The position numbers were made by a program, and so were the translations under genes. A model generated the notes under the pieces. The model did no database searches, was not told the origin of the DNA, and worked only from the letters and a program-made list of their open reading frames with translations. From contig NC_037256.1 of NCBI RefSeq assembly GCF_000002425.4, forward strand, positions 17,830,586 through 17,894,585: a stretch of DNA of 64,000 bases, read 5' to 3'. The stretch is from Physcomitrium patens (taxonomy: Eukaryota > Streptophyta > Bryopsida > Funariales > Funariaceae). Below are positions 29,127-41,567 of the stretch, in pieces (position 1 is the stretch's first letter; the number at the start of each line of letters is the position of its first letter).

Positions 29127-32100
29127 TCATCTGCAATTATCTGGAACACCATAATTCTTTAAAGGCTGCTTCATCTCGCTGCGCCATGTATCCGTGTGTA
29201 GTTTGTACTCTAACACCTGTCTCACCAAACCACAGTTGTTTAGTAGGATGCTTGTCGAGGCTATGCAAGGCGTAACCTCAAATTTCCTGAGAATCACAAC
29301 TACCATCAAATTTCAGGACAACAAAATCCTTCTTACCAAGCTGGTATAGAAGATTTATGATGGAGATCTTCTGCCCAGAAACATTCTGAGCATCTCCACT
29401 AATGATGTAAAGGATTGCGCAGCTTTTCTGCGCTGAACTACTGATCAGAGAGAGAAAACCTGACATGAATGAATGTAGAGAATGCATCGTCGCCTGTAAG
29501 GGAGTTCTGTACACTGGCCCACAAATCTTCCTTGTTAAGCTTCAACTTTTGCCTGTTTGCCTCCAACTTTACTGCGTAGTGATACGTGAAACGCTGCCAC
29601 AAACCTCGAACAACTGCTAACATGGAATCCACTTGTGCTTCATTTATGGCCTGCCATTACCCCAGATCCATCGAAAGACAAGTAAAAGAGATGCCAAGGC
29701 CGTGAATGCATCCAAACTCCAAACCTTTTCCTCTCCCCTCATCAACACAACGATGAAAATTGTAGGCAGTTAAATCATATAGCTACTACTAAGCATGACC
29801 AGCGGAACAGGTTAGGTTATAAACCTTGAGTATGGTGATGAGATTGTGAATGTTATCTTCAGCTACACGCACAGTGAAGCTCTCGTAATCCAAAACATTC
29901 TCGAACGGCAAATGAATACCATCCTGCACCAACTCCATCAAACAACGCCTAAATAATAGTTCTCTTCAAGCAGAGCAAACCAAACTAAAACCAAACTAAA
30001 ATCGCTAGTTTTATATGCTAGAGCAACAGGACCAACTGAATCAACTGGATTTGAGAGTGCTGACAATGTGAGAATACCTGAATGATGACAGGAATACAAC
30101 CACTCAAAATGCTGTCTTCCATGCGACCACTCCAGCCGTCCCCTGGTAATACGCCACAAAACCGAGACTTGGAAAGCTCAAGTTTATATTGTGGACTGCG
30201 TTGGGCCTGAACCACGACATCGTCTACTGCTTGCCGGCCTAATAATCCCTTCTTATTGGGCTGTGACCCAAACTCTGCTGCCAGCTTCTGCCTGATGCCC
30301 ATACTGTAACTGTCATCATCAAACTAAGATCTCAAAGTCTAGTGTAGGCCATATGCAAGTCAGAAGCATATCACACCCAACATGCAATGAAGTTTCGGTA
30401 TGTTAAGTAGTTACAACTACAAGCGACAGACCTCTGAATTTGTGATGGGGTAGAAATAAACATGTAAAGCTTCTGGCTTTTAAGTTACTAAACAAAGCGT
30501 TTACGTCGCTAGAGATCGGTGCTCAAAGAGGTGAAGGGGTTTTTACAGACAAGAACATTGCAATATGTGACTTAGTGAATGAGAATGGTGATGCAAAGAC
30601 GTACCCAGGTTCGGGCCTACCATTATCGTAGGCACTCCCTAAATTGCCGTTGAAGTAAAATAATGTTGGCCGATCTTGACGATGTCTGTATCAAAAAAAA
30701 GATGTGTTCAAATTGAATGTGACTTCGCACATCATCTTGCTGGTATATTTGCAGAAGTTGCACATGTAGATATAAGATTTTTCTGTGCGATGCAGCAACC
30801 CTGCTTAGGGAATGCTGTACACTTCAAATAACGCGACGATGGTCGGAAGAGGTTTGGAAAAGTCTGTACCTAGACGAGAGGTTCTGAACGATCGGATAAG
30901 GATCTGGAAATTTCCACGCTGGTAGGACAAGATCTTTTGCAGGATCGTAGCAAGGATGATCGCCACGCCACTCTGGTGGAATAAGATCCCAGTTATCAGC
31001 ACGATATGCGGTAGTCGAAGCCTTATGCTTTGCATTTGTGTTGCCCCAATGGGATAACATCATGCTGTTCCATATCTCTTTTGGCGCCGAGCATGCACCT
31101 TCATCCCATGGGAAAAACTGGTGTACCAGACACAAGCAAACGTTCTTGTTCGTCAGCAGGAAGAGAAGTCCAGGATAAGCACATTCATGTGTCGAACAAA
31201 TCTACTACAAGAATTCAGCACACAAGGATACGGATACGGTCATTGAAAGGAACAAGACTATCAAGAATATTCGTACACCGGGAGGCGTACCCAGATGTGA
31301 TCACGTCCTGCAGAACGATTCCAGTAAGGATAATTCTGTTGTATATGAAAATAAATTTGCTTGCTATAGTCTCCAGCAAAGTATTGTCTTAAACCCATAT
31401 ATTTCCCCTGCAAATGAGATTTACAATTCAAAATAGCACCCCAAGATAGGACATGGCATGAAATAAACCTGCGAAGGCTTCACTTAAATGAAGGCAATCC
31501 GAACCCGCACACACTAGACCTAACCACTAGCACTTCATTCAAACAAGCTGGACATATATTGAATGGATAGAGTCGTAATACATACAAAAGACAGCCCTCT
31601 ACAACTACGAAAGAATTGACGCCAGAAAGAACCTGGAAAGTCAAGTGGGGAGCGGCATCTCCTTGCTCAACAATGCAGGCCTGTAAGAAAGGAACGTAGA
31701 AAAAGTCTGCCTCATCTCCGTTGGTGGTTCGATGCTCGCTTGCAAGAAGACTCTCATATAATGCAATCTGTGAGAAAACCAACTCACTCAGAATTTTTTT
31801 ACCTCTACCAGTTGCACAAAAATCTCTAGGCAGGCAGAGGACACCAATATTGTTTCAGTTTCTTGCTTACAACCAAAATTTCAACGAAATAACGACTTCT
31901 AACATCAGAAGCACTACAGAGAAATAGGAAACACCGTGCACGTACCCCTGCACCGTAAAGATTCTCTGTCCATATGGTAGCATTATCGACATCATAGAGC
32001 CGGTTAACACACTCAAATTTGAAGTGCCTTCCCTGCAAAGCAGTTGATTTTATATCAGTTTGAAAGAGCACATATTTTTAACCACCTATACAATTCCAGA

Positions 32101-34374
32101 TTTCAAGATGAATGGTTTGAAGTTCCTCAAACCCAGATATGCTCAAGATATTGAGCTTCATATTCAACCGTTTATAATTTTGTACCTCTGAATAAAACTC
32201 AGCCAAAAGGTGAAACATTTCCTGGTCAACTGTTATGGTCATCTTGAAAATACAAAGACTGGTGCAAACCCAAAAATTCAAAACGCTCAAATTGTTGTGA
32301 TATCCACACACGTGTAACTTGAAGAAAGATGTATGTCTACCTGAAGAAATTGAGTGGTAAATTCAGCAGGAAGGTCGTATACGTAAACCAAAGGACGTTT
32401 TTTCATTATGTTTGAAGCTACTGAGATTCGATTTGTCTCGTCTGAAACATCAGGAGCAGCTTCTTGAGGTAGCCACTTCGGACGTTGCACAGGTGGAGGT
32501 AAGTAGGAGGGCACACTACAATCAACGCCATACCAGCCTTTTCTGCACTGCACGATCCACGAAAAGCTGCAGGTTACTAAACCAGCGTAGAACATTCGAA
32601 GACCTACCAACATTCCTGATTCTTTCAAATCACTCGAACATACAGAACTTTTGAAACCATTGATCTGCTTCGCAACTACACAATGAAATCGTGAAAGTAG
32701 ATTCTATTTGGAAATTCACAAAAATAACAGGTGATTAAACGATGGAAAGGTGAAGAAACTAACTGCACAGAAGCCCTGATGACAAATCCCGTTAAGGTTA
32801 CACTGATTGATGCAAAAACTTTCGGAAGGACTTTCACAAACTACTCCCCACTGACCATCATACTTGCAATCGCATTGAGGTAACTTGACACGAATGTTCT
32901 TGTCATGCACATCTTCTGCATCAAGATTACACCAGCCCTGGTAGCTTTTATTCCCATATATATAGTCCGTATCAGCTTTTGTCCAATCAATTTCCCCTGT
33001 GTTCCCCCTGCGATTCAAAGAAAGCCCACTATGTCATTCGACTTCGTCAGAGTGCCCTAAAATGTCGCCTACAATGTCAAGATCTGATTATGATGGAGGG
33101 ATTCATAATTCTACAGAAAAAGCTGTCTACTATGAAAAACCTTGACATGCATTTAAATCGAGGTTCCTGTTCGGTCCCCGCGATTGTAAGCTTCAAATTC
33201 TTCAAGTTATTGGATATCCTGATGGTAAGCTGAAGGGGCTGACCACCTACAAATACCAATTTCATTTGGGAAACAAAGGATGAAGCACAAGATTGCCTAC
33301 TTGGAATGAAATCCACAGGCTTCAGCTAACGGTCGGTCGGGGTATTTAGTGGTATTACCGCACAGACAGTGCGCTGTGCGTTTGTCACAAAACCCCGGAC
33401 AAACAGATACGCCCCAGGAACCATAGGGCTGCTCGTCAGTAACACCCTTGTTGCACTTCCGATTGATTACCTTTTCGCAGCCTACTCCTGCCAACATCAA
33501 TGATTAATGATGTCAGCAAAAGCATAATGCGATGTAGCATCATTATCGTGGCAAAATTAACTGAAAAATCTCAGATGACTCAAATTCGCACCGGGCCTTG
33601 GCTTAGAAGTGTTCGATCCAGTCCAATTTCTCAAAAGTTAGAGGTCACTAGAGTTTACTCTCCCTACTCTAACCACTATCAAGTGCACTCGTTTTCTTGA
33701 CTTGAATATTGCTTCTACGAAGTCGATCCAAGAATGAATGGCAACAAAGTAAAGAAGCAAATTGCAGTGCTACCATAATAGTTAAAGCCCAACAAACCTG
33801 AAAAGCCCACAGAGCATCGACATTGTGCAAGCTCCTTGTTGCAAACACCACGGCCATCGCACTCAAAAGTGCAACTGTTTCTCCAAAACTTCTGTACCAC
33901 CGAAGGCCAGCAGCGTTAGTCCGATCCTCAACATTTAATGCTGAAAAATTCGTTCAACCGGTAAGAGTCGACTGGTTAATACTGCAAGTAATTCTCAAAT
34001 GCTACAAAAAAATAAACCTGATTCATGTAAGGCTCAAAAGTAAGAAAAAGTAGTTCACAAGTAAAGAAATTTCCGACACTCACTTCCACAACAGGAATTG
34101 GGAAAGAGGAATTCCCACATTGCGATAGCCAACAACCCACATCTGCCTTCCAAGTCGCATTACGATAAACAACTGCTCCGTGCTCCTTTTCGCATGATCG
34201 ATCTCGCTCAGCATTCCATTCGTATGTGCCATTGATACGATGAATGACTAGCGCATTTGGATCCACAGAAAAGGTGGGCACAAGAGGTGTTACAAACAAA
34301 TGCGTCGCCACAACGAGCACAACTAAAGAGAGTCCTGGCACCACTACCTGCCATGACCACCAGTGGATACCCAT
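29127..34374 (-). CDS. EXAD: EXAD-like GT47 exostosin-family arabinosyltransferase with EGF-like modules
   Basis: Intact 765-residue product from 14 exons, transcribed 34374 to 29127: 34084-34374, 33798-33891, 33301-33487, 32764-33007, 32341-32547, 31946-32032, 31633-31767, 31291-31407, 30870-31117, 30605-30685, 30078-30309, 29825-29923, 29465-29650, 29127-29216. All introns are GT-AG and all phases agree. Residues 5-27 form a type II signal anchor (Golgi). EGF-like cysteine modules lie near 104-128 (CDGRGVCN...CRC) and 255-282 (CNLNGICHQGFC, CRKGWYGVDC). The GT47 exostosin domain spans about 325-690, with RPLVYVYDLP, EADFFYVPFL, AGRDHIW, EGACSAPKEIWNSMM and GWSGRMEDSILSGCIPVI. Order and spacing match Arabidopsis EXAD (793 aa), which adds an arabinose to extensin hydroxyproline side chains; that substrate is inferred by orthology. 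It is the only host gene in the window. Confidence 0.9.
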
Positions 34375-35273
34375 TCTGCTTCGGCTTCCTCCTCTGCATG
34401 CTGGACAAGCTCACCCCAATGATGTCGCCAAGATTTGCAGCTCGATCACCTCAGTAAGCCATTGAAACCTATCTAGGGCACTACGTGACTCGTGAAACGA
34501 CTCCAAAGCAGCTAGCGGCTCCGACAACCCGAACGAATCTAAATAATGCTGATCAAATATAGAGATACCATAAATTCAGTTTTGTAAGATCTAAAAACTT
34601 GACTAAAGCAGTGAAGAATCTCCAATTTGACAACTACTACTCTCAAGCGGTTAAGGATACAGAAGTTTCCATAGACCGATTTTCCAACCATTCAAAAGAA
34701 ATACCCACGATGACAAATCAGATTGCCAAACAAAAGATGAGACAATATTGAAGCAGAACAAGAAGTTGATAATTTGAAACTCTAACTTAATCCACGAGAA
34801 GAGACAGAGGAACGTGCGCAGAATTCGGAAAGCAGAACAGAATATAAAACATATATGTAAAACAAAAAAAAATAAAAAGTGCAAAGCTGCAAAGCTGCAA
34901 AGGATAGAGAAGGTCTCAAGTACCGCCGCGAAAGTATCACACAAGTATCCGCTGAAGATTTCAGTTCGCAGCAGAAAATGGAAACAGCCGGATGAGAGGA
35001 GAAAGTGCTTACGTGCGGTGTGACGAGAAGCGGGAGAAGCCGAATCCAAGAGGAAAAGTGAGTGTTACATGAGGATGGGAAGGGAAGAGCGCAGGGTAGA
35101 GTGTAGTCTCTTTTACGCCCATTTTTTTTGTTTTGATGATGTTGGTATGTGAGGGAGACAGCTAGTGATTCCCAGTGCTTCCCCGTGCACGGCGCCCTGG
35201 AGGGAGGGGGGAGGGGGGCTCTTCTCAATGTCCTGCTGGAAGCCTCATGTCCCCTCCCCTCCCTTCCCCTCAT
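34375..35273 (-). other. Probable 5' UTR of the EXAD-like gene with an intron
   Basis: A GTAAGC donor at 35012-35007 and an acceptor (ATTATTTAG) ending at 34539 would remove a 474-bp intron, leaving 34375-34538 next to the start codon. The start ATG 34374 has A at -3 and G at +4, and an in-frame TGA lies upstream. The transcription start is not determined; 35273 is only an outer guess. An out-of-frame upstream ATG lies at 34399. Confidence 0.5.
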
Positions 35274-35703
35274 GTCCCTTCTCCTCCCTTCTCCTCATGT
35301 CGGTGATGGATCATGGTATGAGAAGCTACGAGCATGATGAGGAAGAGGCGATAGATCCCTTCTTCCCTCTCTCCTATTCTTTGCTCACCACCCCCTCCTT
35401 CTTTCCATTCTTGCCATCTTTCTTCCTTCTTTATTAAACATTCTTTTCATCTTTCTTTCCTCTTTATTAAACATTCTTTTCATCTTTCTTCTCTCTTTAT
35501 TAAATATTCTTTTCCAACTAGTAATTGATACAATACTTTTATTTTGATAAAATATTAATATATACATATAATAAAAATAACCAAAATAAGAAACATCCAA
35601 TTTTCTACAAAAAAAAGATAAAAAACCATATAATAAAAGTATAAAAAGCATAATAAAATCTAATAAATTGCCATTAAACACAATAACATTCAATACAATA
35701 TAC
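35274..35703. other. CT-rich 5' flank of the EXAD-like gene
   Basis: Strongly pyrimidine-rich on the plus strand (CCCTTCTCCTCC-type runs at 35250-35300), then a 33-bp tandem array, then AT-rich DNA. It probably holds the promoter; no TATA box was assigned with confidence. Confidence 0.5.
35415..35513 (+). repeat. 33-bp tandem repeat, three copies
   Basis: Units 35415-35447, 35448-35480 and 35481-35513 each start CATCTTTCTT and end AACATTCTTTT or AATATTCTTTT, with a few substitutions between them. They lie in the presumed promoter side of the EXAD-like gene. Confidence 0.92.
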
Positions 35704-35895
35704 CTATCATGCACATAAATATTAATATTAGTAAAGATGAGTTAGATAGAAATAAGTAAATTTGATAATATCTTTTAAAAAAGCTTTTTAAGAATTTTTT
35801 AAAATGGATTTGACTTTATGTCAAAGCCACAAATTAGAAGAAGATACATAAACTCGTGGAATCTATGTCAAAAGAAAAGTGACAAAATAAAAGAA
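35704..35895 (+). repeat. Forward LTR-head fragment of the H family
   Basis: About 190 bp resembles the head of the H LTR in plus orientation (GATTTGACTTTATGTC against GCTTTGACTTCATAGG, with preceding AAGTAA and TAATAT blocks). It abuts a minus-oriented LTR of F, forming a head-to-tail inverted pair. Decayed, with approximate limits. Confidence 0.45.
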
Positions 35896-36479
35896 AGTAT
35901 GTATATTCAAGGAAGAATTGGAATGGCTATTACCAAAGACTAGAAAACATAAGACTCTTGAAACTAGACTAAAAGCAAGAAAAGAATTGATAAGACTGAG
36001 GAAGGCCTCACTCTTGCCTCTATACATACTACTTAACTAAGAAATATGTGGCGACATGCTATAGAACCTCTAATACTCATCCAACTTGCAAGACACATGT
36101 CTAATTTGCAACGCAAGTTTCTTAGGTGTATGCCATATGTCTAACTTGTACTACAAGTGATCAACATTTCAACACATGGCTTCTTTATTGGCCAAGTTTT
36201 TAACCTATCAATCACTTATAGACATGTATAAAAACAAAGCAATGTCCATGAAGTTTTTAGGAAGCTTTCTACAATATATTATCATATTTATCTACTTCGA
36301 CTTACTTCTACCTATTCTTATTATTTAGATAATTATCAAGATAAATATGTATGTTTGTGACATTATTCTCCTCTTCGTCTAGGAACGAATTCCACTAGGA
36401 ATGGTGATTACATGTTGATGAAGTCTAAGATGCACCAAATTATATTTGCTATATACTTTGATCTTTATACCTTTTGAAT

Positions 36480-36770
36480 GTAGTTGATAGGTCCCTTCAA
36501 CCATGAATAATATCTCATATCAAGGTAAGAAGACCACCTTGATATTTAATCATTATTAAGGCCTTTATAACTTCATTTAAACAAAACATTAGTAATATCA
36601 TCAAGAGTGGTTCCTACCTCCAAAAGTATCACTAAACATTGGGAGTCTCTTCCAAGGTCATGGTATCAAATGCATTATATCTTGCCATCTATTCAAAGAA
36701 AAACATATCATTCTTGTTGATCTTCATCTTGATTTTGCCATCTCAAAGGTTATGATAGTCGCAATATCTT
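36480..36770 (-). pseudogene. F: ORF3 remnant
   Basis: On the minus strand the frame reads YHDL-x-RDS-x-CLVILLEVGTT, then SYKGLNND and YYSWLKGPIN. It is co-linear with H ORF3 and interrupted by about two stops. This is independent support for ORF3 as a former gene. Confidence 0.65.
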
Positions 36771-37542
36771 GTCTAATAGCTCAGCAGATGATAGCTCTTA
36801 AATTCATGGTTTTCCATCTCCTAAGCACTAAAAAATACAAAGAAAAAATCACACACGATAGAATGAAATCTCTATTGAGCTTGCTTTGCTTTATAGAAAA
36901 GAATTTCTTGACTCTTTATCTTAGTTTTGATGGATGTTATTGATGAAACACTTTAACTTTACTTGATTCATTTGCTAGAATCCTAAATGGCTCTCATGTG
37001 CATTCATTAATGTCATATCCATGCCAATATACCAAATATTCTAACCTATTTCAGTATCGCCTTGAATCTAAGACTTCTTCTACCTCAAATTCTTTATTAT
37101 AATCCACTTCTATATGAAATGGTGGCATTTGTCTCCTTTCTTGTATATCCATTGTTTTATATGGCTCAAGTAAAGATACATAGAACACAAGATCAATTTT
37201 CATAGACTCTAGTAGGTATAATCAATAAGCAATTGGATTGATCTATTCACAAATGAAAAATGGTCCAAACCTACAATAATCCAGCTTGTTACAAGGACAA
37301 ATAGTTTTAATATTATGACAAAGTAACCATACCTTATCTCCCTCATGGAATTGAAGTTGTTCCTTGCGATAGACATCTGCGTTGGCTTTTTGTCATTCTT
37401 GAGCTTCTTTTAATTATGCATTTATTATTGTATGTAACTTTGACAATTAATTTGTCACATCTTTCATTCTAGGATTATCAACTTTTAAAAAATCAAAAGT
37501 ATCAAATTGTGTATGATAACTATAATTGGAAAAAAAAAGTAT

Positions 37543-38233
37543 TTATTGAATAAAAGAATGTACCAAATTATTGTAAGCAAACTTTGCCAATGGCAAAAGA
37601 GTTGTCCAATCATCTTGTTGATAGTTGATAGTATACTTCAAATACTGTTCTAAAACTTGATTTATATGTTCTATTTGTCTATCAATTTGAGGGTGGAAAG
37701 TCAAAGATAGTTTTATATCAACCTTCAATATCTTCAAAATAAGTTCTCCAAAATCTCAATAAAAATCATGTTCTTTTATCTGCTATTATATCCCTTGATA
37801 ATCCATGATAATGATAGATGTTGTCAAAGAAAAGTTTAACTGTTCTTTCACTTGTAATAGATTTTGTACATGGTAAAAAATGTGCCATCTTCACAAAACA
37901 ATCTACAATCACGAATATAGAATTACATGAACTTGAAATTGAAAGATCCTTGATTCAAACAAATAGAGGACTATGATTTTTTTGGTATAGATAATGGTTG
38001 GAGGAGTCCATAAGGTTGATGACGGGGAGTTTTTGATCTTAAACAAATGTCACATATTTGCACAAATTCTTTAACAGCCTTCCACATTTGATGCCCCTAA
38101 AAAATTTTAAATATAAGCTCGAAAGTCTTATTATATCCAAAATATTCTGTTGTAGGAAAATTGTGACGAGCTTCAAGAGCATGTAATCGTACTTTTCTTT
38201 TTAAAACATATAAGCATCCTTCAAAATGGAGTA
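37543..38233 (-). pseudogene. F: integrase remnant
   Basis: The open piece 37543-37737 carries the third catalytic region (FHPQIDRQIEHINQVLEQYL; H has QTDGQTERVNQVLEQYL). Upstream on the minus strand the SDRGTQF region and the zinc finger are recognisable in broken frames up to the Copia-B junction. Confidence 0.8.
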
Positions 38234-38238
38234 GGTTC

Positions 38239-38539
38239 TATTGAAGAAAAGAAGTCTAAAAGCTACAAACACTTAGCATTAGCAAGGATTGTACTGTAAG
38301 AGAAGTAGAGAAAGATAATTCTTACTTCCAACACTCTTTACTTATAGGTGGTGGTTTGCCCACCAACGAGGTAACTTCCATCCATTTGATATTACATCCA
38401 TTTCTACCTCATCTTACTAAAGCCTCAGTAGTACTACAATAACTTATTTTATCTCTTTACTATATTTTTGCTATTAGCAACATACTATGCTTAAACTTTA
38501 TGTGGTTGTAACTAAACAAGTACTTGTTGTTCTTCAATA
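38239..38539 (-). repeat. 3' LTR of Copia-B
   Basis: 301 bp, homologous to 14306-14644 and 43266-43568. It is preceded on the minus strand by the purine tract AAAGTGAGAG. Confidence 0.9.
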
Positions 38540-38557
38540 CTCTCACTTTGTTAATAG

Positions 38558-38815
38558 TCAAAAGGCTTTTAATCCTAATCTCTTAATCAAGTCATGATGT
38601 CTATCCTTCACTAATGTCTTTGTAAGCACATCAGCAAGCATGTCATTTGTAGCACAATACTTCATACCTATTATTCCATCTTCAATCTTCTCTCTTATGA
38701 AATGATGTTTAACATCAATGTGCTTGGTCCTTGAGTGATGTTTTAGATTCTTGGAAATTCTCATATACCATTGTCTATAAGAGATTGGTACTCTTCTTCC
38801 ATAGCTTTCTCTCAC
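38558..38815 (-). pseudogene. Copia-B RNase H C-terminus
   Basis: HHSRTKHIDVKHHFIREKIE and MLADVLTKTLVKDRHHDLI identify the end of copia RNase H. The upstream side is a deletion joint with the linker region, so RT and the first half of RNase H are lost. Confidence 0.87.
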
Positions 38816-39746
38816 TTGATTGCATCTTCACACTTCATACCATTACACAAAGATAATGGATCAGCAAGAGGAGCAACATTTGCATGTTCTTTACTTTGAG
38901 GAAAGATGTGATCCTTCCACCATTCGCCATGTTGCCTTCTTTCTCCCAAAGGATATCTCCTTTCACTTGTAGAAGAACATTCGCCTTCTTGCACTCCTTG
39001 TTCTTTTTCAACTCTTAAACCTTGTCGTTTTTCACTCAATGATTGGTACTTTTCATCATTATCATCATCCCAATCATCAACATCTTCATTTCTTTCATTG
39101 CTGGTCCTAGAAATTGTAAGAGCCTTCATCTTTTCAACCTTCTTTGGCTTTTCATCTTCATCATCTTCATTATCTTTATCTTCTTTTTTCTTTGCTGAAT
39201 TCAAAGATGTGTCCACAAACACACCATTACTCCCACTTGGACACATCTCTAAGTGCTCACAAGCACTCTTATGCTCTAAAAATTCAACATCACAACTTTT
39301 GATGATCTTCTTGGTTTTCAAGCATATTAGCCTATATGCCTTAGTACCTTCACAATAACTAAGAAACACACACTTTGTACCTTTGCATCAAGTTTGGACC
39401 TCATACAATCTGGTGTTTTTGTATATGCAATGCAACCAAAGGTCCTCATATGGGAAATGTAAGGTTGTCTCCCACTCCAAGCTTCTTGTGGTATCATTGA
39501 TGCAAGAGTACTTATTAGACATCTATTTCTTATATATACACCATTCACCATAGCTTCCGTCTAAAACTCATAGCCAAGGTTTTGAGCATGAAGCGTGCTC
39601 CTTACCATCTCTACAATGGTTCGATATTTCCTTTCAGCAACATCATTTTGTTGTGGAGTGTATGGAATTGTTGTTTGTCTAGCAATTCTTTCATTCTTCA
39701 AATAAACATCAAATTGTTTAGACATGTACTCAACTCTATTATCCAA
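38816..39746 (-). pseudogene. Copia-B integrase C-terminus and acidic linker
   Basis: 39561-39746 has VEYMSKQFDVY, TTIPYTPQQNDVAER and KYRTIVEMVRSTL, the Glu region of the DDE core. 39327-39551 is the following MTPxEAWSGRKP-type block. 38812-39369 is an acidic Asp/Glu/Lys linker ending in RRYPLGERRQ. Frameshifts separate these pieces. Confidence 0.85.
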
Positions 39747-41017
39747 TGTCGTAGTATAAATGCTTATAATATGTAAAAATTAGTTAGAATACATTAAATG
39801 TTACTAAATCTAAATGTATGTTAGAGTGGATAATAGATTAAATTAAAAAGAGTTGGTATTAAAAAAAAAAAAAAAAAAAAAAAAAACTTTATTTTATTTT
39901 CCTTATTTAGTTTAATTATAGTATATAAAAGTTATAGAACCTTAATGTTAAGTATGAAGCCTTGAAAGGAGATAGGGGCCTAAAGATGAAGATTTAAACT
40001 AATAGGAGGTTAATCAGGAGGGATGAAACCAAGGCATGGTTGGATGAAGGTAGAAATAAGGATCTTCATTCCCATTGGTCGAAATCCATGCCCAATGGGC
40101 TTTTAGGAGGCTGTCCGCGACCTTGATGAGGGTTTCGGCGACTTCAAAGAGGCATTAGGAAATCGGAGGCAAGGGTTGTAAAGTTTAGGATTTTGGCTAC
40201 AATTTTTGTGCAAATTTTATAGGGTTTGGAGTTAGGGTGAATAAGTTAAAGCCGTTTGAAGTTAAGGTGTCAATTTGAGACCTACTGTTACTTTTTTGAG
40301 TTTAAGAGGAGTCTTACGGAAGCTTTTGGAGATCGGAAGGTGCGGCTGGAAGAGCAACTTCAAGACATACATCTTTTGCGGAGGAAATTTTGCATTTGGA
40401 GTTTATGTGAAGGAGTTATAGGGAGTTAAAGACAATGCATTCAAATCAAAGGCAGTAAGTGAGTGGTTTTGTTCAAAGTAGTGTTAGGAGCCATAACTTA
40501 AGTTTTCGAACGAAATTTTGGCTCAAACTTTGGAAGAATGTAAACATTTGTGTTAAAAAGCTATCTATACAAGTTTCGTGGCATTTGGACTTATGGTTTG
40601 TGAGATATGAAGAAAATTGCGCGCGGGTATATAAAGATTAGGGTTTGAAGCGACTGTTAGGGTTTTGAAGATATCTCAAGATCCGCGACGAATTTGCAAT
40701 TGAAATTTGTTGTAAAAATTAATAAGAACATATCAGTACTTTATGTAAATTTTGATCTTGTTTGGACGGTTGGATCAAGAGTTATGAGGTGTTGAGGTTT
40801 GGAAGAATTTCCACACAAGGATATACAAGGTTTTAGAGTACTTCTACCATATTTTGGGTGTTGTTGGTTATTTAAGACTTAAGTATTTGGTGTAATTGTC
40901 CCAAAAGGAGAAATTATATATATAAAATTAGGATTTCCTTATTTTAAGCTTGATTGAGCAATTAGTGACAGCCAAAAGCTTAGCGCTTTCTTGAGGCAAA
41001 ACCTCTCTACTCCAACA
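39747..41017 (+). repeat. S2: solo-LTR-like element in Copia-B integrase
   Basis: 1271 bp, TGTCGTAGTATAAATG...CTCTACTCCAACA. It is homologous along its length to S1 (61714-62946) and S3 (47887-49141, inverted). No coding capacity was seen. It contains an A26 run at 39861-39886. It splits the copia integrase between the KIKVL and VEYMSK blocks. A clean target duplication is not visible in this copy, the most diverged of the three. Confidence 0.8.
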
Positions 41018-41561
41018 GAGTACATAGTACCTTGATCTTACATTCACTTTGTTTCTCAATAAGTGCTTTAAACTCCTTAAACCTCCAAAAGCATTCACGT
41101 TTGGCTTTAAGAATATAGATCCAAATCTTTCTTGAATAATCATCAATAAAAGTGAAAAAATACCTTGATCCTCTAATATTTGTATTTTTCATAGGTCCAC
41201 ATACATCCGAATGGACAATCTCCAACAACTTGGTAGCACGTGTTGCTACACTCTTTGGAAATGAGGCCCTTTGTTGTTTCCCTTGTATACATCCTTTACA
41301 TGTAAGTTGTTTTATATTATAGCTTGTATTACCAAGATCTAAGCCACTTACCATGGTCTTCAGTTCTCTCATGCTCTTCACATTCAAATCGCCAAGGCAA
41401 CGATGCCATATATTCAACTTCTCTTGGTTTAACGTAAACTCAGTAAATGTGGCTACTTTCACTCCATTCACCTTCTTACAAATGAGATAGAATAAATTTC
41501 CTTCTTTTGAGCCTTTGAAGACCTTGTCTCCACTCAATGTTCTTACAAAACATCCATTCAT
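41018..41561 (-). pseudogene. Copia-B integrase N-terminus
   Basis: 41007-41561 is open: WHRCLGDLNVKSMRELK (His pair), CKGCIQGKQ (Cys pair), EIVHSDVCGPM (first catalytic Asp), FTFIDDYSRKIW and KALIEKQSECKIKVL. It ends at S2. Confidence 0.88.
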
Positions 41562-41567
41562 GTCAAA

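Larger units (their letters stand above)
35896..38238 (-). mobile_element. F: decayed H-family chromovirus, 3' part
   Basis: Minus-strand relative of H. The 3' LTR occupies about 35896-36362 (its last 100 bp are missing), with the promoter palindrome traceable near 35965-36005. Read on the minus strand from 38238: integrase, chromodomain (36960-37110, EFEVEEVLD and LEYLVYWHGYD with stops), ORF3 remnant (36480-36770) and LTR. It is interrupted at 38238 by Copia-B and continues at 43569. It sits just upstream of the EXAD-like promoter. Confidence 0.83.

Noticed and set aside
32078..32311. Possible extra EXAD exon in the intron between exons 5 and 6
   Set aside because: Exons 5 and 6 join in phase 0 with the conserved FLQ-GRHFKFECVNR sequence, so no exon is missing; the frame has no conserved content.
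33798..33940. Apparent one-base frameshift in exon 2 of the EXAD-like gene
   Set aside because: It arises only if the acceptor at 33926 or 33940 is used. The acceptor at 33891 (GGTACAG) restores all phases and gives the residue spacing expected between VVE and the first EGF-like cysteines in Arabidopsis EXAD as I recall it.
34782..35273. A 163-codon minus-strand frame and a 132-codon frame upstream of EXAD
   Set aside because: They cover the presumed 5' UTR, its intron and pyrimidine-rich flank; low-complexity composition and no recognisable domain.
35415..35513. Regularly spaced repeats as a CRISPR-like array
   Set aside because: Direct tandem copies without spacers, in plant DNA.
35385..35714. 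A 109-codon minus-strand frame with an 11-residue repeat (KRMFNKE...)
   Set aside because: The peptide repeat simply translates the 33-bp tandem DNA repeat (33 is a multiple of 3). The rest is AT-rich hydrophobic noise overlapping an LTR fragment.
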